From: Epilithonimonas arachidiradicis
GTDB taxonomy: Bacteria > Bacteroidota > Bacteroidia > Flavobacteriales > Weeksellaceae
Assembly: GCF_003610695.1 (NCBI RefSeq)
Contig: NZ_RAQH01000003.1
Span: 1-64,000 of the forward strand
Reading direction: 5' to 3'
DNA: 64,000 nt
The position numbers and the translations under genes were made by a program. A model generated the notes under the pieces. That model saw nothing but the letters and a program-made list of their open reading frames with translations, was not told where the DNA came from and did no database searches. The first letter of the stretch is position 1. The number at the start of each line of letters is the position of its first letter. This document shows positions 45,858 through 54,686 of this stretch, piece after piece.

Positions 45858-46388
45858 TTATTTTCTTTTATTTTTTTCTAATTCGTACCAATTACAAATA
45901 TCACCTTTATCAAGAAAAGTTCCTTTATTTTCAAAACCTAATTTTGTGAGAATGTAATTGGAAGATTCATTTTCAACATCAGCGTAAGCATAGATTTTAT
46001 CAGCATTAAGTTGATTGAAGCCAAGATCTAATGAAGCTATTGCTGATTCGGTTGCGTAACCTTTTCCCCAGAATTTAGGAAGAAAACGATAGCCTAATTC
46101 ATATACATTTTTAAAACCGTTCACTTCTTCTGTCAAAAGTTTAATTCCGCTCCAGCCGATAAACTGATTGCTTTCTTTTTCAATAACTGCTAATCTCCCT
46201 GTTCCGTTTTTTTCGTATTGATTAATGATATTCTCAACCATTTTTGCAGATTCTTGTTTGTTGATCACAGGTGGAACTCCAACATATTTCATCACTGCAG
46301 GATTGCTGTCTAGTTGAAAAATATTATCGACGTCATCTATTGTTATCTTTCTTAGCGTTAATCTTTCTGTAAATATTGGGAGCTTCAT
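45858..46388 (-). CDS. GNAT N-acetyltransferase, RimJ/RimL type
   Basis: This 176-residue protein opens LPIFTERLTLRKITIDDVDNIFQL and shows ELGYRFLPKFWGKGYATESAIASLDLGF and YADVENESSNYILTKLGFE, a RimJ/RimL-like GNAT fold. The acceptor (an N-terminal amine or small molecule) cannot be predicted. It ends five bases before nadE starts, so the two may be cotranscribed. Its coding start overlaps the divergent gldB promoter. Confidence 0.85.
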   Translation of the reverse strand: MKLPIFTERLTLRKITIDDVDNIFQLDSNPAVMKYVGVPPVINKQESAKMVENIINQYEKNGTGRLAVIEKESNQFIGWSGIKLLTEEVNGFKNVYELGYRFLPKFWGKGYATESAIASLDLGFNQLNADKIYAYADVENESSNYILTKLGFENKGTFLDKGDICNWYELEKNKRK

Positions 46389-46408
46389 CTATTAAAATTG
46401 TATTTTTG
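46376..46408 (+). promoter_or_regulatory. Promoter of gldB
   Basis: TTG at 46376-46378 (inside the divergent GNAT gene) and TATTTTTG at 46401-46408 are 22 bases apart. gldB starts 27 bases further on. Confidence 0.45.
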
Positions 46409-46435
46409 CTTTTCGAAAATCTTAATGTAAAAATA

Positions 46436-47419
46436 ATGAAGTTTTTCCGATATATCACGATTTCTGCAGTTTTAGTTTTTGGATTGATTTCCTGTAAAAA
46501 AGAAAATGAAAACCAATGGAATGTCGAAATCAAAAATCCGGTCAAAAAAGTCGAGGTCACAGATCTATCCGGTGAGTTTTACAATTCATCGGTGAGTTTG
46601 GACGATTTCAAAAAGAAATATCCCTGGTTTCAAGGCTCTGTTCCGGATTCTGAATATGGTGAAAGAAGAAAAGATACAATGGAAGTTCGCATTTATAAAG
46701 AAGCGATTTCCAAGATTGATAAAACTAAGTTAAATAAAGATTTAATCGATCTTTTTTCACGTATCAAAAACTATTTTCCGAATTTTATTCCACCTCATAT
46801 TTACCTTTATTCATCGGTTATTGATCCTCAAAATGTAACGGATCCGATATTCCTGAGAGAAGATCAGAATATGCTTTTTGTTGATATTACAGGTTTTCTA
46901 GGAAATGGAAACAAGAACTACAAAGGTTTAGAATTATATTTTCAAAAATCGATGAATCCGGAAAATTTGGTTCCTAAAATTTCGGCATTTTTTGCAGCAA
47001 GATTAGTTCCTGTGCCTTTGGATCAACAGAAATTTCTTGATCAAATGGTTTATCAGGGAAAGATTCAGATTCTCCAAGACGCATTTTTACCTAATGTTTC
47101 AGATTATTTGAAAATTAATTATACCAAAGAACAATACGATTGGGCGGTTGCTAATGAAGCTAATATCTGGAATTATTTTGTGGAAAGCGATTTGCTTTTC
47201 AGTGCTGACCCAAATCTTTCCGAAAGATTCATCACGCCTGGACCATTTTCAAAATTCTATACGGAAGTGGATAGAGAAAGTTCCCCACAAATCGCGATCT
47301 GGACAGGCTGGCAGATTTGTAAACATTATCTGAAAGCACATCCGGAAGAAAAACTACAAGTGTTTTTGAAAAAGAATGCAACAGAAATCTTCAATGGTTC
47401 AGAATACAGACCAAAATAA
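46436..47419 (+). CDS. gldB: Gliding motility lipoprotein GldB
   Basis: GldB is required for gliding motility in Flavobacterium johnsoniae. The 327-residue protein has a lipoprotein signal ending FGLISCKK (C20), then a body with DFKKKYPWFQGSVPDSEYGERRKD, FVDITGFLGNGNKNYKGLELYF and a C-terminal WTGWQICKHYLKAHPEEKLQ. The ATG at 46436 is chosen over an upstream frame without a signal. gldC follows 86 bases downstream. It likely sits at the inner face of the outer membrane. Confidence 0.9.
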   Translation: MKFFRYITISAVLVFGLISCKKENENQWNVEIKNPVKKVEVTDLSGEFYNSSVSLDDFKKKYPWFQGSVPDSEYGERRKDTMEVRIYKEAISKIDKTKLNKDLIDLFSRIKNYFPNFIPPHIYLYSSVIDPQNVTDPIFLREDQNMLFVDITGFLGNGNKNYKGLELYFQKSMNPENLVPKISAFFAARLVPVPLDQQKFLDQMVYQGKIQILQDAFLPNVSDYLKINYTKEQYDWAVANEANIWNYFVESDLLFSADPNLSERFITPGPFSKFYTEVDRESSPQIAIWTGWQICKHYLKAHPEEKLQVFLKKNATEIFNGSEYRPK

Positions 47420-47505
47420 TTATTAGTTATGAATTATTAATTATGAGTTTCATTTTCAGAATCACTTAATTTCTAAATATTTAAAATTTTATAAGAATAA
47501 AATCA

Positions 47506-47832
47506 ATGAAAAAAACAAAAATCGTTATAGACGTAGAGCTGGACGATAATCACGTTCCGGAAAAAATGTTTTGGAAAGCCGAAGATGGTGGAATCAAGAG
47601 ACAGGAAACCAAAGCTGCGATGATTTCCGTTTGGGATAGCAAAGCTATGGAAGCACTTAGAATCGATCTTTGGACAAAAGATATGCCTGTTGACGAAATG
47701 AAAAGGTTTTTCCACCAAATCTTAATTTCCATCGGACATACTTACGAAAGAGCAACCAGTGAAGAAGATGTAGCGCAATGGATTGGAGAAATGGCTGAGG
47801 AATTTGCTGTGAAGTCGGCGATAAAAATGTAA
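47506..47832 (+). CDS. gldC: Gliding motility protein GldC
   Basis: This 108-residue soluble protein matches GldC: a short beta strand IVIDVELDDNHVPEKMFW, then AMISVWDSKAMEALRIDLWTKDMPVDEMKRFFHQ and IAEMAEEFA-like helical end. In F. johnsoniae gldC aids but is not essential for gliding. It follows gldB on the same strand. Confidence 0.9.
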   Translation: MKKTKIVIDVELDDNHVPEKMFWKAEDGGIKRQETKAAMISVWDSKAMEALRIDLWTKDMPVDEMKRFFHQILISIGHTYERATSEEDVAQWIGEMAEEFAVKSAIKM

Positions 47833-47836
47833 TAAT

Positions 47837-47897
47837 TGTTGGAAGTTTGATGCTGGAAGCTTTTCATCCGTCTTCAGACTTCTATCTTCCAACTTAA
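47837..47897. repeat. Palindromic repeat upstream of the trans-sulfuration gene
   Basis: GTTGGAAG and CTTCCAAC close an imperfect hairpin containing GGAAGC and CATCCGTCTTC. The block is related to the repeat upstream of rny (39160-39256). Confidence 0.45.
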
Positions 47898-47908
47898 AAA
47901 TCAACAAT

Positions 47909-49063
47909 ATGAAATTCAATACAAAAGTTATACACGGTGGACAACACCACGAACCAGCGACTGGAGCGGTCAATGTTCCTGTTTTTTTAACATCAACATT
48001 TGCACAAAAAAGTCCGGGACAATTGCTTTCCGGCTACGAATATTCCAGAGGAGCAAACCCAACAAGACAAGCTCTGGAAGATTCTTTGGCAAGTATCGAA
48101 AACGGAGCAAGAGGTTTGGCATTCGGTTCTGGTTTGGCTGCGATAGACTGTGTTATGAAATTGCTAAGTCCTGGCGATGAAGTGATTGCTGTAGATGATC
48201 TTTACGGTGGTTCTTACAGGATGTTCACAAGATTATTTGAGAAGTATCAGCTGAAATTCACTTTTATCGGTTTTGATAATGTTGAGCAATTGGAAAGTGT
48301 TATTACTGATAAAACCAAATTAATCTGGCTAGAAACGCCAACCAATCCTTTGATGAAATTGGTAGATATTAAAATGGTTTCTGATGCTGTGAAAGGTAAA
48401 GATATTTTGGTAGCTGTTGATAATACATTTGCAACACCTTATATTCAGAAACCATTGGATTTGGGTGCAGATATTGTGATGCATTCCGCAACCAAATATT
48501 TGGGCGGACACTCTGATGTGATTGCCGGCGCTTTGATTGCAAAAGATGCGGAATTAGGAGAAAAATTACATTTCATTCAGTTTGCGAGTGGTGGAATTTT
48601 GGGACCTCACGATTCTTATTTGGTATTAAGGGGAATCAAAACTTTGGCACTCAGAATGCAAAGACATTCTGATAACGGTTTTGAAATTGCTAAGTATCTT
48701 GAGAATCATTCTTTGGTCGATAAAATTTTCTATCCGGGATTATCGTCTCATCCGCAATACGATTTGGCGACAAGACAAATGACGGAATTTGGTGGAATGG
48801 TTTCTTTCACTTTCAAGTCCGGAAAAAAAGAAGATGCGATCAAATTCTTAGAAAATATCAAAGTTTTCACTTTGGCAGAATCTTTGGGTGGAGTAGAATC
48901 ATTAGCAAATCTTCCTGCGATGATGACGCACGCTTCGATTCCTGAAGATAAAAGAGCTATTTTGGGAATCACAGATGATTTGGTAAGGCTAAGTGTCGGG
49001 ATCGAAGATGCAGAAGATCTGATTGCCGATTTGGAACAAGCATTTAACTCAATAAATGATTAA
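47909..49063 (+). CDS. Cystathionine gamma-synthase-family enzyme
   Basis: This 384-residue PLP enzyme of the Cys/Met metabolism family makes or breaks cystathionine. It has TKVIHGGQHHEPATGAVNVP, YEYSRGANPTRQALE, SGLAAIDCVM, LWLETPTNP-like (LIWLETPTNPLM), and the PLP lysine in SATKYLGGHSD at about K196. The family includes cystathionine gamma-synthase, beta-lyase and gamma-lyase, which cannot be fully told apart; SVGIEDAEDLIADLEQA fits the synthase/gamma-lyase branch. It is a single gene. Confidence 0.88.
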   Translation: MKFNTKVIHGGQHHEPATGAVNVPVFLTSTFAQKSPGQLLSGYEYSRGANPTRQALEDSLASIENGARGLAFGSGLAAIDCVMKLLSPGDEVIAVDDLYGGSYRMFTRLFEKYQLKFTFIGFDNVEQLESVITDKTKLIWLETPTNPLMKLVDIKMVSDAVKGKDILVAVDNTFATPYIQKPLDLGADIVMHSATKYLGGHSDVIAGALIAKDAELGEKLHFIQFASGGILGPHDSYLVLRGIKTLALRMQRHSDNGFEIAKYLENHSLVDKIFYPGLSSHPQYDLATRQMTEFGGMVSFTFKSGKKEDAIKFLENIKVFTLAESLGGVESLANLPAMMTHASIPEDKRAILGITDDLVRLSVGIEDAEDLIADLEQAFNSIND

Positions 49064-49135
49064 TGATAAATGATTATTGATTGAGAATATGATAAAATCA
49101 TTTATCAATCATCATTCATCAGCTATAATAAAAGT

Positions 49136-49633
49136 ATGACTTTTCGTGATGCGACTTTAGATGACCTTCCGAAGATTGTGGAAATTTATAATTCTACTGT
49201 CGCATCACGCTTGGTCACTGCTGATTTGGAGCCTGTTTCTGTCGAGAGCAAACTCGATTGGTTTCATCAGCATAATTCAGAATTTCGTCCGCTTTGGATG
49301 GTCGAGGACTCTCAAAAAAATACCATTGGCTGGGTTAGTTTTCAGGATTTTTACGGAAGACCGGCTTATCAGAAAACAGCTGAAATCAGTATATATCTTT
49401 CTGAGCAATCTCGTGGAAAAGGCTACGGAAAGCAGATTCTGGAATCTTGTATCGAAAAAGCGCCAAATCTCGGAATCGAAAATCTTCTCGCATTTATCTT
49501 TGCTCATAATCTTCCAAGTTTGACTTTATTCGAAAAATTTGGGTTTGAATTGTGGGCGAATCTTAAAAATATTGCTGAACTCGACGGGGAAAAAAGAAGT
49601 TTAATTATTCTTGGGAAAAACATTAAGAATTAG
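49136..49633 (+). CDS. GNAT N-acetyltransferase, PAT-like
   Basis: This 165-residue protein opens with FRDATLDDLPKIVEIYNSTV, and shows TAEISIYLSEQSRGKGYGKQILESCIE and LPSLTLFEKFGFELW, a fold like the phosphinothricin/methionine-sulfone acetyltransferases. The acceptor substrate is not known. The next gene starts six bases after its stop, so they probably share a transcript. Confidence 0.85.
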   Translation: MTFRDATLDDLPKIVEIYNSTVASRLVTADLEPVSVESKLDWFHQHNSEFRPLWMVEDSQKNTIGWVSFQDFYGRPAYQKTAEISIYLSEQSRGKGYGKQILESCIEKAPNLGIENLLAFIFAHNLPSLTLFEKFGFELWANLKNIAELDGEKRSLIILGKNIKN

Positions 49634-49638
49634 CCTAA

Positions 49639-50709
49639 ATGGAAAATATCGCACACTGTTTGTATTGGATTATTTCCTTTTTAGCGATTCTGTCGGTGCT
49701 GATTCCGGCTATCAGAAACACTTACTGGGCTTTTCGCGTTTTTGATTATCCACGTTTTCAGAAATTTGTTATTCTTTTAATTCTCATTTTCGCTTGGTTT
49801 TTCGCCTTCGAAAATCCAAATATTTATGAGCAGATTATTCTAGCTGTTGAGATTATTTGTGCCGGCTATTTGTTTTACATCATCCTTCCTTACACAGATT
49901 TTGGGAAGACGATGATTGATAAAACGCAACCAAATCCTAGTGAGAAAGTTCTCGATATTCTCGTTTGTAACGTTTACCAGCATAACAGAAATTATCAGAA
50001 ATTAATTGATTTGGTTAAAGAACAAAATCCATCGGTCTTGTTTTTTCTGGAAACCGATGAAGAATGGCAAAATGCCTTAAAAACGGTTACAAAACATTAC
50101 GAATACAAAATTGAAGTTCCTTTAGCTAACACTTACGGACTCTTATTTTACAGTCATTTTCCGGTTAAAAATTACGAAGTCAATTATTTGATTGATGATG
50201 ATATTCCGTCAATTGTAGCGGATTTGGAATATAATAATCAGACAGTCAGATTATTCGGAATTCATCCGACACCGCCGGTTCCACAGGAAAATCCTGAAAG
50301 TACAGAACGCGATGCCGAGATTCTTTTGGTTGGAGAAAAAGCGAGAAATTACGGTAAACCTTCCATTGTTTTTGGAGATTTGAATGATGTCGCCTGGTCC
50401 AGAACGACTAAATTATTTTTAAAATCCAGCGGAATGCTCGACCCGCGACGCGGACGAGGAATGTTCAATACGTTTCACGTCAAATATTGGTTTCTGCGCT
50501 GGCCTCTTGACCATTTTTTCGTAAGCCCACATTTCCGATTGGTTGATATGAAAGTGATGAAATCTGTTGATTCTGATCATTTTCCGATTTGGATTTCGTT
50601 GGTTGTAAGAAACGAAGACAAAGAAGACCAATTCGGGATTTCTAATGATGAACAGGAAGAGGTTTTTGAAAAAATCGAAGAAGGCATCGAAAAGGGCGAC
50701 GCTAACTAG
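49639..50709 (+). CDS. Endonuclease/exonuclease/phosphatase-family membrane protein
   Basis: This 356-residue protein has three N-terminal membrane helices (residues ~8-90). It continues with an EEP fold: NVYQHNRNYQKLIDLVKEQNPSVLFFLETDE, FGIHPTPPVPQENPES, VFGDLNDVAWS and the catalytic-type DHFFVSPHFRLVDM with SVDSDHFPIWISL. Members of this membrane-anchored branch act on lipids or other phosphoesters. The substrate is unknown. It follows the GNAT gene closely. Confidence 0.85.
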   Translation: MENIAHCLYWIISFLAILSVLIPAIRNTYWAFRVFDYPRFQKFVILLILIFAWFFAFENPNIYEQIILAVEIICAGYLFYIILPYTDFGKTMIDKTQPNPSEKVLDILVCNVYQHNRNYQKLIDLVKEQNPSVLFFLETDEEWQNALKTVTKHYEYKIEVPLANTYGLLFYSHFPVKNYEVNYLIDDDIPSIVADLEYNNQTVRLFGIHPTPPVPQENPESTERDAEILLVGEKARNYGKPSIVFGDLNDVAWSRTTKLFLKSSGMLDPRRGRGMFNTFHVKYWFLRWPLDHFFVSPHFRLVDMKVMKSVDSDHFPIWISLVVRNEDKEDQFGISNDEQEEVFEKIEEGIEKGDAN

Positions 50710-50838
50710 ACTTTGTTAAAATAAAATTTCACCCAGATTTCGCAAATTGAGCAGATTTTTTGATGATTTGCTAAATCTAAAAAATCTGCGAGAAATAATT
50801 TTGCTGATTCTTTAATTTTAAAATTAAATCCAATTTTT

Positions 50839-51282
50839 ATGAAAAAGCTGATTCTTGCTTTCGCCGTTTTCTTTTGTGTTCAATTTTCTTTTGCTCAGAA
50901 ATCTGAAGTGAGCCCAATTTATATTGTTGATAATGTAATTGTTTCTAATGTGTTGCTTCATAGTTTCAATCCGGAAGACATCGAAAGTGTTCAGGTTTAC
51001 AAATCGCCATCTTCGCAAATCGAACAATACGACGACCTTGTGAAAAATGGTTTGATTAATATCATCATGAAAAAGCCTCTGAATCTCGAAAAAGTAACTG
51101 TTTCCGAAGCCAAGAAAAGATTGAATCTTACTTCAGAATCCAGATTTTTTCTGAATGATATCGAAGTTCATAACGAATCGATTCTGATTGCGGAAGACCT
51201 TTTGAAAAGAGCTAGAATTCTGCAACCAGATAAGAAATTCAATAATTATAAAGTTCCTGCCATTAGCATAGAAACTAATTAA
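50839..51282 (+). CDS. Small secreted protein with a TonB-plug-like segment
   Basis: This 147-residue protein has a signal peptide (cut after FSFAQ). Residues ~27-75 read PIYIVDNVIVSNVLLHSF, NPEDIESVQVYKSPSSQIEQ and GLINIIMKKPL, like the plug start of a TonB-dependent receptor. There is no barrel. The similar segment in the M56 tail (13.0 kb) suggests a plug-like protein-interaction module. Function is unknown. Confidence 0.68.
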   Translation: MKKLILAFAVFFCVQFSFAQKSEVSPIYIVDNVIVSNVLLHSFNPEDIESVQVYKSPSSQIEQYDDLVKNGLINIIMKKPLNLEKVTVSEAKKRLNLTSESRFFLNDIEVHNESILIAEDLLKRARILQPDKKFNNYKVPAISIETN

Positions 51283-51431
51283 ATCTTAACGAAGTTAAAA
51301 TTTTTGTGCCTTAAAAAATAAATTTTCATTTAAATAATTTTGTGCCTTTGCGTTAAAACTAATTGTAGCCTAACCAATTTGCTTTTCCCTTTCTGAATCG
51401 TTAGTTTTGTAGAAATCGATAAAATTTCAAT

Positions 51432-52223
51432 ATGATTTTCACTAAAGCAAAATTATTCTTTAGCGCATTATTCTTAGTTTCAATTTCAAATTCTTTTTCC
51501 GCGCAAAACCGTATCAGCAATCATAATAATATCGGATGGTACGCTTACAACGGAACGTTTAAATTAGATTCCAAATTTTCTATTCACACCGAATATCAGT
51601 GGCGAAGAAATGATTATATCACGACTTGGCAGCAGAGTCTTTTACGTTTGGGAATCAATTATCAGGTAAATCCGAACTTGCAATTGCGCTTAGGTTACGC
51701 TTGGGCAGAGACTTTTCCTTACGGTGAAATCCCTTTGAATGGAATGGGAAAAGACTTCACAGAACATAGGATTTATGAGATGGCAACTGTAACCGACAAG
51801 ATTGGAAAAATCGATTTGTCACATCGTTTTATGCTGGAACAGCGTTGGGTTGGGCGATATTCTAATGCTAATCTGACTTCCGAAGACCAATATCCATTTA
51901 TGAACCGAGCGCGGTATATGATTCGTTTGCAAATGCCTTTAAAAGGAAATTCAATTGCGGACAAAACACCGTATGTTGCCGTTTATGATGAGGTAATGAT
52001 TGGTTTCGGAAAAAATGTTGGCGAGAATATTTTTGATCAGAATAGAATCGGAGTTTTGTTAGGCTATAAATTCAATGATTTGGTAAGAGTAGAAGGCGGT
52101 TATCTGAATCAAATTGTTCAATTGGGAAGGGAAGTGGAAGGTAAAAATGTATTCCAATACAACAATGGTTTTATCGTAAGCGCCAACTTTAATTTTGATT
52201 TCTCTAAGAAAACGGTTGATTAG
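51432..52223 (+). CDS. DUF2490-family outer-membrane protein
   Basis: This 263-residue protein has a signal peptide (cut after NSFSAQ). The body is of amphipathic beta strands (NIGWYAYNGTFKLDSKFSIH, LRLGINYQVNPNLQLRLGYAW) and a final strand (IVSANFNFDF), matching the DUF2490 family of beta-barrel proteins. The function of the family is unknown. It is a single gene. Confidence 0.83.
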   Translation: MIFTKAKLFFSALFLVSISNSFSAQNRISNHNNIGWYAYNGTFKLDSKFSIHTEYQWRRNDYITTWQQSLLRLGINYQVNPNLQLRLGYAWAETFPYGEIPLNGMGKDFTEHRIYEMATVTDKIGKIDLSHRFMLEQRWVGRYSNANLTSEDQYPFMNRARYMIRLQMPLKGNSIADKTPYVAVYDEVMIGFGKNVGENIFDQNRIGVLLGYKFNDLVRVEGGYLNQIVQLGREVEGKNVFQYNNGFIVSANFNFDFSKKTVD

Positions 52224-52226
52224 GTT

Positions 52227-52400
52227 AACCACAAAAGTCACAAAAGTTTAAGTTGTTTAAAGGCTTCGACTCAGTTCAGCAGACACTGTTAATAATTATA
52301 GTTTAGTATTTAGAATTGTCATCCTGAGCGGAGTCGAAGGATTTTATGGTTATTTTTAGCTTAAAGAGCAACTAACTTTTCTTTTGTGTCTTTTGTGGTT
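52227..52400. repeat. Nested inverted repeats between the DUF2490 gene and pheA
   Basis: The outer arms AACCACAAAAGTCACAAAAG (52227-52246) and CTTTTGTGTCTTTTGTGGTT (52381-52400) enclose an inner pair, CTTCGACTCAGTTCAG (52264-52279) and CTGAGCGGAGTCGAAG (52324-52339). The inner one is a common flavobacterial interspersed repeat. It appears to have entered the outer one. Confidence 0.7.
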
Positions 52401-52430
52401 CAAATAAAGAATAATCTTTAATTTCGCAAA

Positions 52431-53279
52431 ATGAAAATAGCATTCCTAGGACCTGAAGCCTCTTTTACGCAGTTGACCGCGACTCAATTATTCCCCAATG
52501 ACGAATTGATTCCAAAAGCCAATATTTTAGATTGCTTTTTGGCGGTTCAAAATAATGAAGTGGATAAAGCGGTTGTGCCGTTGGAAAACTCAATAGAAGG
52601 AACTGTTTCTATGACTTTGGATTATCTTTATCAGACGCCGGAAATCAAGATTGAAGCAGAAGCAGTAATGCCAATTGCGCATCATCTGATGATTCATCCG
52701 GGTCAAGAAAATGATACTGCAATTGAGAAGATCTATTCTCATCCGCAAGCGCTTGCGCAGAGTTTTCATTTCCTGAATGACAAATACCCCGATGTTCCAA
52801 AGCAGGATTTTGCATCAACAGCAGCAGCAGCAAAACGTGTTTCCGAAAATCCTGACCGAAAAATAGCAGCAGTCGCCAACAAATTTGCGGCAAGTCTGTA
52901 CGGCTTAAAAGTTATCCACGAAAATATTCACGATGTCGAGGAAAATCATACGAGATTCATTGTTATTTCTAAAACCGAGAATTCATATAAAAATGAAATG
53001 CAAAGTATCGGAAAAAAAACAGCGCTTCTGATTACTTTACCCCAAGATCACGCCGGAGGGTTGCATCAGGTTTTATCGGTTTTTGCGTGGCGAAATATGA
53101 ACCTTAGCAAAATCGAATCCCGAACTTTGAAAACCAAACTGGGGAATTATTTCTTTTTTGTAACCGTTGTCGGCGATTGGAACAATGTACTTTATATCAA
53201 TTCGATTGATGAACTAAGAGCGATTGGTGCAGAGGTTAAGTTTTTGGGGAATTATAAGGAGTTTTTGTTGGAGGGATAG
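52431..53279 (+). CDS. pheA: Prephenate dehydratase
   Basis: This 282-residue enzyme converts prephenate to phenylpyruvate in phenylalanine synthesis. It has the dehydratase domain (IAFLGPEASFTQLTATQLFP, VPLENSIEGTVSMTLD, FASTAAAAKRVSENPD, ENHTRFIVISK) and a C-terminal ACT domain (ALLITLPQDHAGGLHQVLSV, NLSKIESRTLKTKLGNYFFF), which binds phenylalanine as a feedback signal. It lacks a chorismate mutase domain. It stands alone. Confidence 0.94.
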   Translation: MKIAFLGPEASFTQLTATQLFPNDELIPKANILDCFLAVQNNEVDKAVVPLENSIEGTVSMTLDYLYQTPEIKIEAEAVMPIAHHLMIHPGQENDTAIEKIYSHPQALAQSFHFLNDKYPDVPKQDFASTAAAAKRVSENPDRKIAAVANKFAASLYGLKVIHENIHDVEENHTRFIVISKTENSYKNEMQSIGKKTALLITLPQDHAGGLHQVLSVFAWRNMNLSKIESRTLKTKLGNYFFFVTVVGDWNNVLYINSIDELRAIGAEVKFLGNYKEFLLEG

Positions 53280-53340
53280 AATAATTTATCATAGTTTAAG
53301 AGAATAATAAAGATCAATGTTTAATAATGCAAACATTATA

Positions 53341-54261
53341 TTAAGTTGCGTAAAATTTTGTTTTTTTAAATCTTTCTTTTTCTGGTTGTGACTGAAAAGT
53401 GAAATCAAGAAGATTACTACTAATTGATTTTCTATCTTCCAATACAAAAACATTTGTAATATCTGAATTTAAAAAGTCATCTGTAGCTTCGAGTGTTATT
53501 TGTTTCATATAAGATATAATACGAATTAAAGCGCTATTTTTATCTGAAATTTCACTTAAATATTTTATAAAATGAGGAATTGAATCTTTTAAGCCGATTA
53601 TTGAAAAATATTTTACAGCAATAAACTCCATAAATTCCATTTTATTTTTTAAAATATCATAACAATATTCTGTAGCGTATTCATTTTTTTTACCTATTAA
53701 TACATATGCAAGAGTATATGCTTGTGTTATATCTATTTTGTTATTACTCAATATTTTAAATAACTTAAAATATTGGTCGTCAGTGAGTTTTTCGTGCTGT
53801 ATAATCGATAGATAAGCAATTGAACTTTGTTTTTGCTCTAGAGAACCTTTAGTGATATTTTCAATCGCAAAATTGATTTCTTTTTGTTTTGTTTCTTTAA
53901 GGTATAAATCTAATCTCTCATTGAAATTTAATTCTAGGTTTTTGATTTGTTCTCTAGAAGGTTTAATTCCAAAGAAATATGTTACAATTGGAACTATTAG
54001 ACCAATTACAGTAAAAATAATGGTTAATATTGTGTATATGGTTCCAAAGCTTGAAATCAAACTGTTTTGATTAGAAATTGTTTCAGTTGCTTGTTCAATT
54101 CTATCTTCTAAAATATCAATTTTATCTTTTTTTGTATTTAAAATTTTTTCAGTTTTAGATGTTTGCTTTGGACTAAAATTTTTTTGACAAAATATAAATC
54201 CTGAAAAAAAATTTAAAAAGATTATAATAAATATAAATTTTCTTATAAAATTAGAAGCCAT
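53341..54261 (-). CDS. Membrane protein paired with the GPGGG-repeat gene
   Basis: This ~306-residue protein is not one I recognise. From ATG at 54261 it has a signal-like helix (IRKFIFIIIFLNFFSGFIFC), a coiled-coil stretch (about 40-70), a strong membrane helix (TIYTILTIIFTVIGLIVPIVTYFF, about 75-100) and a ~200-residue helical domain with repeat character (SIAYLSIIQHEKLTDDQYFKLFKIL, SIPHFIKYLSEISDKNSALI) like HEAT-type repeats. An alternative ATG at 54282 also exists. Its start overlaps the end of the upstream gene by 11 bases, so the two genes are probably translationally coupled. The gene is very AT-rich. Confidence 0.72.
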   Translation of the reverse strand: MASNFIRKFIFIIIFLNFFSGFIFCQKNFSPKQTSKTEKILNTKKDKIDILEDRIEQATETISNQNSLISSFGTIYTILTIIFTVIGLIVPIVTYFFGIKPSREQIKNLELNFNERLDLYLKETKQKEINFAIENITKGSLEQKQSSIAYLSIIQHEKLTDDQYFKLFKILSNNKIDITQAYTLAYVLIGKKNEYATEYCYDILKNKMEFMEFIAVKYFSIIGLKDSIPHFIKYLSEISDKNSALIRIISYMKQITLEATDDFLNSDITNVFVLEDRKSISSNLLDFTFQSQPEKERFKKTKFYAT

Positions 54262-54649
54262 ATTTTCTGAGCGTATTTGCATAACTTTTCATATTTCTTT
54301 TTTCCAATTCTAAAATTAGAATGTGAATTGGAGGCCAATTGCTTAAATAAGTTCCGGGTCCACTATACATTCCTCCTCCGGGTCCAGTATAAAGTCCACC
54401 ACCAGGTCCCGTATAAAATCCGCCACCAGGACCAGTGTAAAGTCCACCACCAGGACCAGTGTAAAGTCCACCACCGGGACCGGTATAAAGTCCACCACCA
54501 GGACCAGTGTAAAGTCCACCACCGGGACCGGTATAAAGTCCACCACCAGGACCAGTGTATGCACCACCACCAGGACCAGTATAAAGTCCACCACCAGGAC
54601 CAGTATAAAGTCCACCACCAGGACCAGTATATCTATTTCTTGGCCACAT
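54251..54649 (-). CDS. Small protein of tandem YTGPGGG octapeptides
   Basis: This 132-residue protein has a short basic start (MWPRNR), eleven copies of YTGPGGG plus one variable residue (mostly L, also A, F, M), a twelfth degenerate unit (YSGPGTYL), and a folded-looking C-terminus (PPIHILILELEKRNMKSYAN, then TLRKYGF). The units are 24 bases long, nearly identical in DNA, which suggests repeat-number change. The repeat is unlike collagen (G every third residue) and more like a flexible, aromatic, glycine-rich low-complexity region. It has no signal peptide and precedes the membrane protein in one operon. Function unknown. Confidence 0.8.
   Translation of the reverse strand: MWPRNRYTGPGGGLYTGPGGGLYTGPGGGAYTGPGGGLYTGPGGGLYTGPGGGLYTGPGGGLYTGPGGGLYTGPGGGFYTGPGGGLYTGPGGGMYSGPGTYLSNWPPIHILILELEKRNMKSYANTLRKYGF
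54352..54631. repeat. 24-bp tandem repeat array coding for GPGGG units
   Basis: A 24-base unit beginning TATAAAGTCCACCACC and ending AGGACCAG (plus strand) recurs about twelve times with few changes. It lies wholly within the coding sequence above. Confidence 0.9.
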
Positions 54650-54686
54650 ATTAATTTTTTATTTTAAATTAAAAAAAATTTGCTTG

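Noticed and set aside
54352-54631. Regular 24-bp repeats looking like a CRISPR array
   Set aside because: The units are contiguous with no unique spacers, lie in an open frame and code for YTGPGGGx, and no cas genes are nearby.
54277-54654. Plus-strand open frame of 125 codons across the repeat array
   Set aside because: It is an artefact of the 24-bp repeat, which is open in several frames. Only the minus-strand frame has a sensible start, end and operon context.
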